A DNA stretch of 64,000 nucleotides from Marinobacter sp. EhC06 (lineage in GTDB: Bacteria > Pseudomonadota > Gammaproteobacteria > Pseudomonadales > Oleiphilaceae): contig NZ_LXYO01000023.1 in NCBI RefSeq assembly GCF_001650915.1, positions 248,001-312,000 of the forward strand, given 5' to 3'. The position numbers and the translations under genes are program-made. The notes under the pieces were generated by a model that saw nothing but the letters and a program-made list of their open reading frames with translations, made no database searches and was not told the origin of the DNA. Each line of letters starts with the position of its first letter. Within the stretch, counting starts at the first letter, position 1. Positions 52,585 to 60,732 of the stretch are shown here, in pieces.

Positions 52585-52932
52585 ATGGATAGTCAATTGT
52601 CGGCCGAAGACATTGATAAAATCAGAGCCATCATGAAGGCGTTCTACGGCCATTCTGTTGCTTCAGGATTCACTGAAAGCAGCGTAACCGAAGAAACCGT
52701 GCGCGCTATCGCCCATATGCTCGTGGAAACCGTCGATTGTAGTAGATGGGTTGATGCTGTTCCGTCTCCACAGGACCTACTACGACCAACACGCAGGATC
52801 ACAAAATGGGCTTTACGCCTGATTCGCGAGGCAGGGAAACCTTTTTTGCAGAACGAAGTGAAGGTAAGCTGGCTTTGCCGAACTGTTCGTTCTGGCCAGT
52901 TCAGATCCTCTATCGAAACGACATTGAGATGA
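52585..52932 (+). CDS. Unknown small basic protein downstream of hcp
   Basis: 115-residue protein with no signal peptide or known motif. It is predicted helical, with an acidic N-terminus (MDSQLSAEDIDKIRAIMKAF), a middle segment TVRAIAHMLVETVDCSRWVD and a basic C-terminus (LRLIREAGKPFLQNEVKVSW). ATG 52585 has AGGGA 8 nt upstream; ATG 52576 is an alternative. The DNA is clearly AT-richer than hcp or nasA, suggesting a different origin. Its position immediately after an orphan hcp and before a lipoprotein gene fits, but does not prove, a secreted toxin with an immunity partner. Confidence 0.6.
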   Translation: MDSQLSAEDIDKIRAIMKAFYGHSVASGFTESSVTEETVRAIAHMLVETVDCSRWVDAVPSPQDLLRPTRRITKWALRLIREAGKPFLQNEVKVSWLCRTVRSGQFRSSIETTLR

Positions 52933-52942
52933 GACTCCCACC

Positions 52943-53392
52943 ATGGCAAGGATAGCCCTAGCTTTATCATTTTTACTTCTTCTCTCCGGCTGCACATCCC
53001 AATCGTCATTGGTCATTCAACCATACAGCGAACTAGCTATAGAAGTACCAGAAAAGATGTTCTCCTCTGTGAAGATGAGGGATGGCGAGCTTGTATTTTT
53101 GAGAAACAACCGGGTCGTAGGTTTTGTCAGATCGGAGGAGATTCCAAGTACAGTAAGCTCAAGTTCAGCGATTGACACCTCAACGACGCTTTTTGAGAGT
53201 GCCAATCAGGGTTCAAGTAAACCAATTTGGATGGAGCAAATTCCCGAAGCTCAGGTATTTGGAGTAGTTCAGGGGGACTTTAGAACCGTATTTATTGTAC
53301 CGAACGGCCAAGCTCAATCGCTTATTACCTTCCAGGGGCCAGCTGAAAGCTCGACCTCATTGCGGATAAATGGCGCAAAGATTTCAGAATAA
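52943..53392 (+). CDS. Small AT-rich lipoprotein
   Basis: 149-residue protein with a type-II signal peptide (IALALSFLLLLSGC, lipobox Cys at about residue 17) and a beta-rich mature part (IQPYSELAIEVPEKMFSSVK, GELVFLRNNRVVGFVRSEEI, VQGDFRTVFIVPNGQAQSLI). I recognise no family. It follows the small basic protein after 10 nt and shares its low GC. A periplasm-facing lipoprotein next to a possible Hcp cargo could be an immunity protein; this is inference only. Confidence 0.68.
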   Translation: MARIALALSFLLLLSGCTSQSSLVIQPYSELAIEVPEKMFSSVKMRDGELVFLRNNRVVGFVRSEEIPSTVSSSSAIDTSTTLFESANQGSSKPIWMEQIPEAQVFGVVQGDFRTVFIVPNGQAQSLITFQGPAESSTSLRINGAKISE

Positions 53393-53423
53393 TGCATAGC
53401 TGCCACTCACCCAGGTCCCGAAT

Positions 53424-53576
53424 TCAGCAGCCTGCCAGCAGCTTTACATCGAAATACAACCGGTAAAGAAACCGCTCCATGGCGTAATACTGCAGCAGTT
53501 CATCAAAGCGGCGCTTTTCTTCCCGGGACTTATTCAGCAATCTCTGCCGAACGGACGCAGCAGTGTTTTGTGCCAC
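53424..53576 (-). pseudogene. Truncated AbiEii-type toxin remnant
   Basis: GTG 53576, with AGGAG upstream, opens a 50-residue frame that begins MAQNTAASVRQRLLNKSREE and continues RRFDELLQYYAMERFLYRL. This is the characteristic N-terminus of AbiEii/AbiGii nucleotidyltransferase toxins. After RFLYRLY the frame runs into unrelated FDVKLLAGC and stops. The remaining 200-odd residues, including the nucleotidyltransferase motifs, are missing. It lies 47 nt after the intact AbiEi-type antitoxin gene on the same strand, as expected for the bicistronic abiE operon. Confidence 0.75.
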
Positions 53577-53623
53577 CGTGATCTCCTTTCACTCTTTTAA
53601 TTCCATCGCCAGGATGATTCTGT

Positions 53624-54244
53624 TCACAGCTTGGCTTCCAAGTAGGGTGCCATGACATTGGCGACCCTGCAGATTCTGGCATATTCCATCAGTTTGCCTG
53701 GACGGAAGTTTTTGCGGGTGCGGTATAGATCCAACGCCTCCAGAACCACATCCATGCCGATTCGATTCCGGAACTTGAAACAGTCGGCCAGGGTTTTCTC
53801 AGGGTTGTAGACGTTCAGGGTGATGGCATCCACGTCAACCTGTTCAATGCCTTCACTAAAGGCCCGCCCGGAGAACCGGTACCCGGCTACCGGCGGATAA
53901 TCCAGCACCGGCAAACGGGCATCCCGCTCCACCGCCAGATGCACCTGATGGGGAATCTGTGTAGTAATGTCGTGCCAGGCCAGCGCGGAAATCAGACAAA
54001 GCACCGCATTGGGAAAACGGGTAGCGGCAGCCACCAGATCCGGGTTCTCTATTGAGGGCAGGTCCGCCAGCCGGTAAAGGCCACGGCTGACCGGCTCAAT
54101 CAGCCCCTCGTCCCGAAGCTGATAGAACTGGTACCGGCTAAAGCCCCGAGCCAGCGCTTCTGTCAGGCGGAGCTGACCGCCGCGTTGACGGAACATGGTT
54201 TGGAGTTTTGCCCTGGAAGATCGGGCGGAGTCGGAGCCAGACAA
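53624..54244 (-). CDS. AbiEi-family antitoxin (type IV toxin-antitoxin, toxin lost)
   Basis: 206-residue protein with the N-terminal winged-helix AbiEi domain (QLRLTEALARGFSRYQFYQL, LIEPVSRGLYRLADL) followed by the C-terminal domain (LCLISALAWHDITTQIPHQV, NVYNPEKTLADCFKFRNRIG). In intact systems AbiEi represses its own operon and counteracts the AbiEii nucleotidyltransferase. Here the downstream toxin survives only as a 50-residue stub, so the antitoxin is orphaned; it may persist as a repressor or as protection against related toxins. Confidence 0.85.
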   Translation of the reverse strand: MSGSDSARSSRAKLQTMFRQRGGQLRLTEALARGFSRYQFYQLRDEGLIEPVSRGLYRLADLPSIENPDLVAAATRFPNAVLCLISALAWHDITTQIPHQVHLAVERDARLPVLDYPPVAGYRFSGRAFSEGIEQVDVDAITLNVYNPEKTLADCFKFRNRIGMDVVLEALDLYRTRKNFRPGKLMEYARICRVANVMAPYLEAKL

Positions 54245-54405
54245 GTCGTCACCACTTATTTATATATGGTGACAGTTTGTCTGAATGGCATAGGTCATTC
54301 AAGTATCGGCTTCGCTGGACCTTTCCCAAGGTCGATAATCAGTACCACCGCATAATATTGCCGAGCCAGACCATAGCAAACCGTAAATTCGAACGTTAAG
54401 CTTGT

Positions 54406-55161
54406 TTGGTATTACGCATCCGTGAAGTAGCCAGGTACCCAGGTTTGCAGAAAGCGCCCCTACCAACCCAGACCGCCATCAGCCTTGGCGAACTCATGTG
54501 CGCCGTCACCCGGGACTGGCTCTGGCAACCGGCAGAGCAGTGGGTCCGGGAACGCAATCCGGGCAGCGTCCTGCATTGCCGGGTTGGGTCCGGCCAGGCC
54601 ACCTATCACCGTTACGATTCTCGAGACCGGCAACACTTGATCACCTACGGTGTCCGCATGATTGCCGCCAAGCACCAGCCGGAGACGGCGAGCGGCTGGC
54701 TGTCGGGCCGGGAGATCCGGAAACGGGGGTACTTTGGCGGGGAACTGAGTACTCTGAATCTGTTGGCACACACCTGCTGCCATGAGTTTGCCCATCTCCT
54801 GCAGCAAAGTGCTGGACAGCGGTATCGGGGTTCTGTGCACAACCGCCATTTCTATACCATTCTGGATGAGTTGCACGAGAACGGGGCCGCGCAAGCGACC
54901 CGTAAGGCCCTGGCAGATGAGGCCCGGGAACAGGGCCTGGCGCTACCGGATACGCCCTTCGAGCCTGTGGACACAAGGCAACAGATGGCCCACTGGCAGG
55001 TGGGCGATACCGTACGCTTTGGTGCCGGCCGGCGGGAACTGCACGGGCAGATTATCCGGGTCAATCGAAAGACCTGCACCGTGGACGGTATCGGGCACTC
55101 GAAAGGGGTGCGTTACAGGGTTCCGGTGCAGATGCTAAGCCCGCTTACACCGCCTCGGTAG
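54406..55161 (+). CDS. HExxH zinc-protease-like protein (SprT-like) of unknown role
   Basis: 251-residue cytosolic protein with a metallopeptidase-like core: TLNLLAHTCCHEFAHLLQQS contains the HEFAH zinc motif, followed by RGSVHNRHFYTILDEL, where the later His could be the third ligand. The C-terminal 60 residues look like a small beta domain (AHWQVGDTVRFGAGRRELHG). The SprT/WLM-type fold is inferred from the motif only. The start is uncertain: TTG 54406 or ATG 54496. Its 3' end overlaps the convergent nasA gene by 17 nt. Confidence 0.65.
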   Translation: MVLRIREVARYPGLQKAPLPTQTAISLGELMCAVTRDWLWQPAEQWVRERNPGSVLHCRVGSGQATYHRYDSRDRQHLITYGVRMIAAKHQPETASGWLSGREIRKRGYFGGELSTLNLLAHTCCHEFAHLLQQSAGQRYRGSVHNRHFYTILDELHENGAAQATRKALADEAREQGLALPDTPFEPVDTRQQMAHWQVGDTVRFGAGRRELHGQIIRVNRKTCTVDGIGHSKGVRYRVPVQMLSPLTPPR

Positions 55162-57790
55162 CGGCAATCAGGAGACTCCGAATCTCCGGCACACAGGACC
55201 CACAGTTGGTGCCGCATTTGAGCTCACGGCCGAGGGCATCGACGCTGTTGGCACCCAGCCCAATCGCCTGCTGAATCTGTCGGTCCCCAACCTGGAAGCA
55301 GCTGCAAACCAGGTTGCCGGCATCATCCCCATCGACGGCCTTTGCCGCCAGCAGGCCGCGCCGGCTCGCCTCGTCGAGCTCTGACTGACTAAAGCAGCTG
55401 ACCAGCCAGTCCACGGATGGCAGGGCAGCCGGGTCACGATCCACCAGCAATACCGCCTCCAACTGACCATTGCGCAACCGCGCCGCCCGGAAGCGGCCTT
55501 CGCGGACATCTTCCATCACCAGCTGCGGCTGGCCGCCGAGCCAGTCTGACACAGCACTTTTCCAATCCATGTTGCACTGCCCCGCAACGATCCAGCTATC
55601 GCAATCGGGCAGAACCTGTTGGGCCCAGTAGTCTGCCTTCCAGCGTTTTGGACGATCCTGTCGCACCAGCAAACGTCCATACCAACGGGCAGGCCAATGG
55701 GTGAGGGTAGCACGACCGTACTTGGCCTCCGGTTGCCCGGATATCGGGTCCACCAGGCTGTCAGTAAGCGCTGTAGCCAGACCCTGCCCGGTGAACTGAT
55801 CGTTCCAGTGGATCGGCACAAACACCTCACCACGCCGCTGCTCCGGCGCACTGCGCACCCGGCCGACAAAGTGCCCATGGGCACTCTTCAGTGTTGCCAA
55901 TGCCCCCGGGGTGAGGGAAAGCGCCCGAATATCCTCGGGATGCACCTCAATGAACGGCTCGGGGCGATGGGCCAGCAACCGACTGGACCGGGCTGTCCGG
56001 GTCATGGTGTGCCACTGGTCCCGGATACGGCCCGTATTCACGATCAACGGAAACGCTTCATTCGGATTCCTGACCGGTAATCGAGAGGCAACTGGGATCA
56101 GTCGGGCGCGCCCGTTGGCGGTAGCAAACCGACCGTCAGTGAACAGTCGCCTGGAATCAGACGCCGCCCCGGTAACCGGCCATTGTAAAGGCTCAAGCAA
56201 CTCGTATTGTTCATTGCTCAACTCCGCCAGCCCGGAAATATCAAAGAAACGCTGACCGGCGTTCTCGAACCCGGACAACCGGGCATGTTCCCGGAAAATG
56301 TCCGCGGGCCTTTCATAGTCAAAGCCCGCCTGGTGTCCCAGGGCGCGGGCCACCGCACTGACGATCCACCAGTCGGGCCTGGCTTCTCCGGGCAACGGCA
56401 GAAAGCGCCGCTGACGGGAAATGCAGCGTTCGGAATTGGTAACCGTGCCGTCTTTCTCACCCCAACCCGCCGCCGGCAACAGGATGTCTGCATGGCGAGC
56501 GGTGTCAGTGTCCCTGACGCAATCAGAAACAATGACTGTCGGGCACAGGTCCAGGGCCCGCCGGATACGATGGGTCTCCGGCAAACTGACCGCAGGGTTG
56601 GTGGCCATGATCCACAACACCTTGATATCACCCCGCTCAACCGCATCGAACAGGTCTACGGCTTTCATGCCCGGTCCATCTGCGACCGCCTCGGTCTCCC
56701 AGAACCGGGCCACGCGGTCCCGGGCACCCGGGCTGTCGTAATCCATATGGGCGGCAAGGGTGTTGGCCAGCCCTCCCACTTCCCGGCCACCCATGGCATT
56801 GGGCTGGCCGGTCAGGGAAAAGGGGCTGGCGCCGGGTTTGCCCACCCGGCCTGTGGCCAGATGGCAGTTGATAATGGCGTTGCCCTTATCGGTGCCGGCC
56901 GAAGACTGATTGATGCCCTGGGAGAACGCCGTCACCGTGCGCTGCTCTTCTGCGAACCATCGGTAAAAGGTAATGACATCTTCTAACGGCAGCTCGCAGA
57001 TCCTGGACACCGCTTCGGGAGAGGGTGCCGCGGATCTGGCAGCACTGAGGCTGGCGTCAAAACCCTCACAATGATCAGCCAGGTAACCATGGTCAACAGT
57101 CTGCTGGTCGGCCAGCCAGACCAGTAAGCCATTGAACAGCACCGTATCGGTCCCGGGACGGATGGCCAGATGCAGATCCGCCAGATCGCTGGTGGCGGTT
57201 TTACGGGGATCAATCACCACCACACGACGACCGGGTCGCGCCGAAGCCTGCATTCTCTGATAGAGCACCGGATGCGCCCAGGCGGCATTGCTGCCCGCCA
57301 GCACCAACAGGTTGGCCAGTTCCAGGTCTTCATAACAGCCAGGAACCAGATCCCCGCCAAAGGCCCTTTTATGGGCAGCGACGGCGGACGACATGCACAG
57401 GCGGGAATTGGTATCCACGTTGGGTGTGCGGATAAACCCCTTGGCCAGTTTGTTGGCCACGTAATAATCTTCCGTCAATAACTGACCGGAGAGATAGAAG
57501 GCCACAGACCCGGGCCCATGAAGCGCCACTGATTCACGAATCCGTCGGGCCACTTCCGCCACTGCCTGCGGCCAGGCACTTTCACGACCGTGAACAACAG
57601 GCCGCAACAGTCGTCCATCAGGAGTCAGCGTTTCGTGTAAGGCAGAGCCCTTCACGCAAAGGCGCCCCAGATTCGCCGGATGTGTCTCATCCCCGCGGGT
57701 CGCAGATGGCGTTGCGCTCAATCCACAACCCACACCGCAATACGGGCAGGTGGTTTGAACCGTCGCCGGTTTTTTGTTGGTACCGGTCAC
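55145..57790 (-). CDS. nasA: Assimilatory nitrate reductase catalytic subunit with C-terminal [2Fe-2S] domain
   Basis: 881-residue molybdopterin enzyme reducing nitrate to nitrite. The N-terminal [4Fe-4S] motif is CPYCGVGCG plus downstream RLCVKG. MGD-binding blocks include NVDTNSRLCMSSAV, GQPNAMGGREVGG and the aspartate-decarboxylase-like C-terminal domain (FPLIVNTGRIRDQWHTMTRT). The last about 60 residues form a BFD-type [2Fe-2S] domain (CSCFQVGDRQI, CGTNCGSCVPEI), as in Klebsiella NasA. I use GTG 57790, with AGGAGG upstream, rather than the longer ATG frame, which would run into the leader terminator. It is preceded by a sigma-54 promoter and a terminator leader, and is transcribed alone. 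Confidence 0.93.
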   Translation of the reverse strand: MTGTNKKPATVQTTCPYCGVGCGLSATPSATRGDETHPANLGRLCVKGSALHETLTPDGRLLRPVVHGRESAWPQAVAEVARRIRESVALHGPGSVAFYLSGQLLTEDYYVANKLAKGFIRTPNVDTNSRLCMSSAVAAHKRAFGGDLVPGCYEDLELANLLVLAGSNAAWAHPVLYQRMQASARPGRRVVVIDPRKTATSDLADLHLAIRPGTDTVLFNGLLVWLADQQTVDHGYLADHCEGFDASLSAARSAAPSPEAVSRICELPLEDVITFYRWFAEEQRTVTAFSQGINQSSAGTDKGNAIINCHLATGRVGKPGASPFSLTGQPNAMGGREVGGLANTLAAHMDYDSPGARDRVARFWETEAVADGPGMKAVDLFDAVERGDIKVLWIMATNPAVSLPETHRIRRALDLCPTVIVSDCVRDTDTARHADILLPAAGWGEKDGTVTNSERCISRQRRFLPLPGEARPDWWIVSAVARALGHQAGFDYERPADIFREHARLSGFENAGQRFFDISGLAELSNEQYELLEPLQWPVTGAASDSRRLFTDGRFATANGRARLIPVASRLPVRNPNEAFPLIVNTGRIRDQWHTMTRTARSSRLLAHRPEPFIEVHPEDIRALSLTPGALATLKSAHGHFVGRVRSAPEQRRGEVFVPIHWNDQFTGQGLATALTDSLVDPISGQPEAKYGRATLTHWPARWYGRLLVRQDRPKRWKADYWAQQVLPDCDSWIVAGQCNMDWKSAVSDWLGGQPQLVMEDVREGRFRAARLRNGQLEAVLLVDRDPAALPSVDWLVSCFSQSELDEASRRGLLAAKAVDGDDAGNLVCSCFQVGDRQIQQAIGLGANSVDALGRELKCGTNCGSCVPEIRSLLIAATEAV

Positions 57791-57810
57791 AGCACCTCCT
57801 CGAGTTTCAT

Positions 57811-57861
57811 AAAAAAAGCCCGCCAATCCGGATGCCTTGGAGGCGCATCAGGGGCGGGCTT
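57811..57861 (-). terminator. Leader terminator upstream of nasA
   Basis: Read on the reverse strand, AAGCCCGCC (57861-57853) pairs with GGCGGGCTT (57824-57816), enclosing a second GATGC/GCATC stem, and is followed by a T run to 57811. It ends only 21 nt before the nasA start and about 35 nt after the predicted sigma-54 start, so it must be passed for nasA expression. I could not find a clean A-N-N-G-N-N hexaloop upstream of it. Confidence 0.75.
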
Positions 57862-57906
57862 CTTTGCCAATGGAATCAGGTTGTCTTGAACAGTCGCATA
57901 ACCGGT

Positions 57907-57922
57907 TGCAATAACAGGGCCA
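57907..57922 (-). promoter_or_regulatory. Sigma-54 promoter of nasA
   Basis: On the reverse strand TGGCCCTGTTATTGCA reads from 57922 to 57907. It is a -24/-12 element with exact N5 spacing and one change (C for A in TGGCAC). The start would be near 57895, leaving a leader of about 105 nt. Confidence 0.75.
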
Positions 57923-58030
57923 TTCCGATCGAGAGCGGCTCCGGGGTCTGCCAGGCACCGACTATGGCGGCCCTCGAGGATTTCAGCCCCGCATCAATGC
58001 GCCAAGGCTCCGGGCCAACCATCAAATCCG

Positions 58031-58045
58031 GTATCAAAGTGGTGC
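58031..58045. promoter_or_regulatory. Shared NtrC-like enhancer between divergent nasA and nrtA promoters
   Basis: GTATCAAAGTGGTGC matches the NtrC consensus GCACYANNNTRGTGC at all but two specified positions, with a perfect TGGTGC half. It is 109 bp from the nasA -24 element (57922) and 109 bp from the nrtA -24 element (58154). The surrounding 57923-58153 stretch has no gene; a GCACTA half-site at 58062 may be a second weaker site. Confidence 0.55.
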
Positions 58046-58153
58046 AAACCTGCCCTACCACGCACTAAAACCAGACGAATACCCGCTCACCATACCTGCC
58101 GCCTCCTCGAAGAACTCTCCTAACTCGTTGTTTTATCGAGACCAGCCGATATG

Positions 58154-58169
58154 GCACGGCCCGTGCAAG
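58154..58169 (+). promoter_or_regulatory. Sigma-54 promoter of nrtABC
   Basis: TGGCACGGCCCGTGCA matches TGGCACG-N4-TTGCA with one mismatch and exact spacing. Transcription is predicted to begin near 58180, about 110 nt before nrtA. Confidence 0.85.
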
Positions 58170-58215
58170 ACTAAAAACAGAGACGCGCGTTACGACTCAA
58201 CAGAAAACTGATCCC

Positions 58216-58260
58216 CAGGCACAGGCGCCTGCTTTCCGGCAACGGAGAGCGGGCGTTTTT
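58216..58260 (+). promoter_or_regulatory. ANTAR-type antitermination leader of nrtABC
   Basis: A 5-bp hairpin (58216-58220 with 58227-58231) displays the hexaloop ACAGGC, with A at position 1 and G at 4. Its 3' arm overlaps the 5' arm of a strong terminator: 58226-58238 pairs with 58243-58255 (13 bp with two G-U) on a GCAA tetraloop, followed by T58256-58260. The two folds are mutually exclusive, as in NasR-controlled leaders. The upstream hexaloop partner is not obvious. Confidence 0.75.
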
Positions 58261-58291
58261 GCGTTTGGGCCACACAGAATGAGGTATATCC

Positions 58292-59674
58292 ATGTACACG
58301 CTCACACGAAGAGCCGCCCGCTGGCTCACTCGAATTCTGCTAACAGCCACCTTCTGGACAGTCAGCACGGGGACTCACGCGGAAATTGGTCCGGCCGAGA
58401 AGCCGGACCTCAAGCTCGGCTTTATCAAGCTGACCGATATGGCGCCCCTGGCGATTGCCTGGGAACAGGGCTTCTTTATGGACGAAGGCCTGTTTGTAGA
58501 ACTGGAAGCGCAAGCAAACTGGAAGGTCCTGCTGGACCGGGTGATTACCGGAGAACTGGATGGCGCCCATATGCTCGCCGGCCAGCCCCTCGGCGCCTCC
58601 ATTGGCTACGGAACCCGGGCCGATATCATCACGGCCTTCAGCATGGACCTGAACGGCAACGGCATAACGGTTTCCAATGATGTCTGGGACACCATGAGCC
58701 AGCATATCCCCGATAATACCGACGGCAAGCCCGAGCACCCGATCAGCGCCAGTGCACTTCTGCCCGTGGTGGAAGCGGCCCGGGATCGGGGCGAACGGTT
58801 CCGGATGGGCATGGTGTTTCCCGTGTCCACCCATAACTATGAGCTACGTTACTGGCTGGCAGCCGGCGGACTGAACCCCGGCTACTACGCCCCCCAGCGC
58901 GGCGACACCAGCGGCACTCTGGAAGCCGACGTGCACCTGTCAGTGACGCCACCGCCGCAGATGCCGGCCACTATGGAAGCGGGCACTATACAGGGTTACT
59001 GCGTGGGCGAGCCCTGGAACCAGCAGGCGGTTTTCATGGGCATTGGCGTTCCCGTCATCACCGATTATGAAATCTGGCCGAACAACCCGGAGAAGGTCTT
59101 TGGCGTGACCCGTCAGTGGGCCGAAGACTACCCCAACACACACCTGCGCCTGCTTCGCGCGATGATTCGCGCCGCCCACTGGCTCGATGAGAACAACAAT
59201 GCCAACCGGGACGAGGCCGTGAAAATTCTGGCCCGGCCCAGCTATGTAGGTGCCGATGAGGCGGTGATTGCCAACTCCATGACCGGTACCTTCGAGTATG
59301 AAAAAGGTGACGTCCGCGAGGTCCCGGATTTCAATGTCTTCTTCCGGTATCACGCCACCTACCCGTATCCGTCCGATGCCATCTGGTATCTCACCCAGAT
59401 GCGCCGCTGGGGCCAGATCCCCGAGGCCAAGCCGGACGACTGGTATATGGAAACCGCAGCCAGGGTTTACCGGGCCGACATCTACCAGCAGGCGGCCCGT
59501 TCACTGATTGCCGACGGCACGCTGAAGGCCTCGGATTTTCCGGACTTCGATGCCGAGAACTTTCAGCGCCCGCAACAGGGCGAGCTGATTGACGGTATCG
59601 CCTTCACCCCCCGAACACCCAACGCCTATATCGACAGTTTCGAGATCGGCCTGAAAGGTACGCAAACCCCGTAA
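58292..59674 (+). CDS. nrtA: Nitrate ABC transporter substrate-binding protein
   Basis: 460-residue NrtA/NasF-type periplasmic nitrate-binding protein. An N-terminal export signal with paired Arg ([20 protein letters not shown]) ends near THA. The mature start is [20 protein letters not shown], then [18 protein letters not shown] and the conserved [19 protein letters not shown]. It captures nitrate (possibly nitrite) for NrtBC. GAGG precedes ATG 58292. It is first in nrtABC, behind a sigma-54 promoter and NasR-type leader. Confidence 0.93.
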   Translation: MYTLTRRAARWLTRILLTATFWTVSTGTHAEIGPAEKPDLKLGFIKLTDMAPLAIAWEQGFFMDEGLFVELEAQANWKVLLDRVITGELDGAHMLAGQPLGASIGYGTRADIITAFSMDLNGNGITVSNDVWDTMSQHIPDNTDGKPEHPISASALLPVVEAARDRGERFRMGMVFPVSTHNYELRYWLAAGGLNPGYYAPQRGDTSGTLEADVHLSVTPPPQMPATMEAGTIQGYCVGEPWNQQAVFMGIGVPVITDYEIWPNNPEKVFGVTRQWAEDYPNTHLRLLRAMIRAAHWLDENNNANRDEAVKILARPSYVGADEAVIANSMTGTFEYEKGDVREVPDFNVFFRYHATYPYPSDAIWYLTQMRRWGQIPEAKPDDWYMETAARVYRADIYQQAARSLIADGTLKASDFPDFDAENFQRPQQGELIDGIAFTPRTPNAYIDSFEIGLKGTQTP

Positions 59675-59701
59675 CCGGGTTTGCAAGGAGGTTTGATAAC
59701 C

Positions 59702-60709
59702 ATGACTACGATTACTTCGGCCAAAAAACCCTCCCAGCCGCCGCGCTGGCTGGGCCAGAGATTCAGGTCCCTCGGTGAGTCGCTGACACCCGGCCAGCTC
59801 GCCGCCACCGGGCGCCAGATGTTGCTGCCACTGATAGGTATTCTGGTATTTGTCGGTTTCTGGCATCTGGCTGCACCGCAGGTGGATACCTCACTGGGCA
59901 GCTTCCCGGGCCCGGCACAGGTCTTGGAACAATCGGGGCAACTCTGGCAGGAGCACGTCAACCAACGTGAGCGGGCCGACAAGTTCATTGCCATGCAGGA
60001 AGAGCGGAACGCCCGGATTCTGGCGGACAACCCTGAGGCTGAGGTCAGGATCCGGGATTACCCCGGTGCCCCCACTTTTCCCGACCAGATCCTGACCAGT
60101 CTGGTTACTGTCCTGGCCGGATTCATCGTGGCGACCGCCATCGCCGTGCCCCTGGGCATCGTGGTGGGCCTGAACCGGCATTTCCAGGCGGCGGTCAACC
60201 CGCTGATCCAGGTGTTCAAGCCGGTGTCACCGCTGGCCTGGTTGCCGCTGGTGACCATGGTGGTCTCAGCAACCTACGTGAGCGACGACCCGATGTTCGA
60301 GAAGTCGTTCCTGACCTCCATGATCACGGTCACCCTGTGCAGTCTCTGGCCCACGTTGATCAATACCAGCGTCGGTGTGGCCGCGGTCAATCCGGATCTG
60401 CTGAATGTCTCCCGAGTGCTGCGGCTGTCGTTCTGGACCCATGTCCGCAAGGTGGTTCTGCCCTCTTCAGTGCCGATGATTTTCACCGGCCTTCGGGTGT
60501 CGCTGGGCATTGCCTGGATGGTGCTGATCGCAGCCGAGATGCTGGCCCAGAGCCCGGGGTTGGGCAAGTTTGTCTGGGATGAATTCCAGAACGGCAGCAG
60601 TGAGTCCCTGAGCAGGATCATGGTGGCGGTTCTGGCTATCGGGTTTATCGGGTTTGTGCTGGATCGGGTGATGCTTTTGATTCAGCGCCGGGTTGCCTGG
60701 AACGAATGA
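59702..60709 (+). CDS. nrtB: Nitrate ABC transporter permease
   Basis: 335-residue NrtB-type permease. The N-terminal cytosolic tail and first span (LLPLIGILVFVGFWHLAAP) are followed by the BPD permease domain with VATAIAVPLGIVVGLNRHFQ and the EAA-like loop HVRKVVLPSSVPMIFTGLRV. ATG 59702 has AGGAGG upstream; the first in-frame start at 59681 lies in the nrtA stop region. Length is slightly above the usual 280 residues because of a charged periplasmic insert (EQSGQLWQEHVNQRERADKF). It is followed by a palindromic element before nrtC. Confidence 0.9.
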   Translation: MTTITSAKKPSQPPRWLGQRFRSLGESLTPGQLAATGRQMLLPLIGILVFVGFWHLAAPQVDTSLGSFPGPAQVLEQSGQLWQEHVNQRERADKFIAMQEERNARILADNPEAEVRIRDYPGAPTFPDQILTSLVTVLAGFIVATAIAVPLGIVVGLNRHFQAAVNPLIQVFKPVSPLAWLPLVTMVVSATYVSDDPMFEKSFLTSMITVTLCSLWPTLINTSVGVAAVNPDLLNVSRVLRLSFWTHVRKVVLPSSVPMIFTGLRVSLGIAWMVLIAAEMLAQSPGLGKFVWDEFQNGSSESLSRIMVAVLAIGFIGFVLDRVMLLIQRRVAWNE

Positions 60710-60732
60710 GCCCTGGTTTGGAGTATGCCGCA

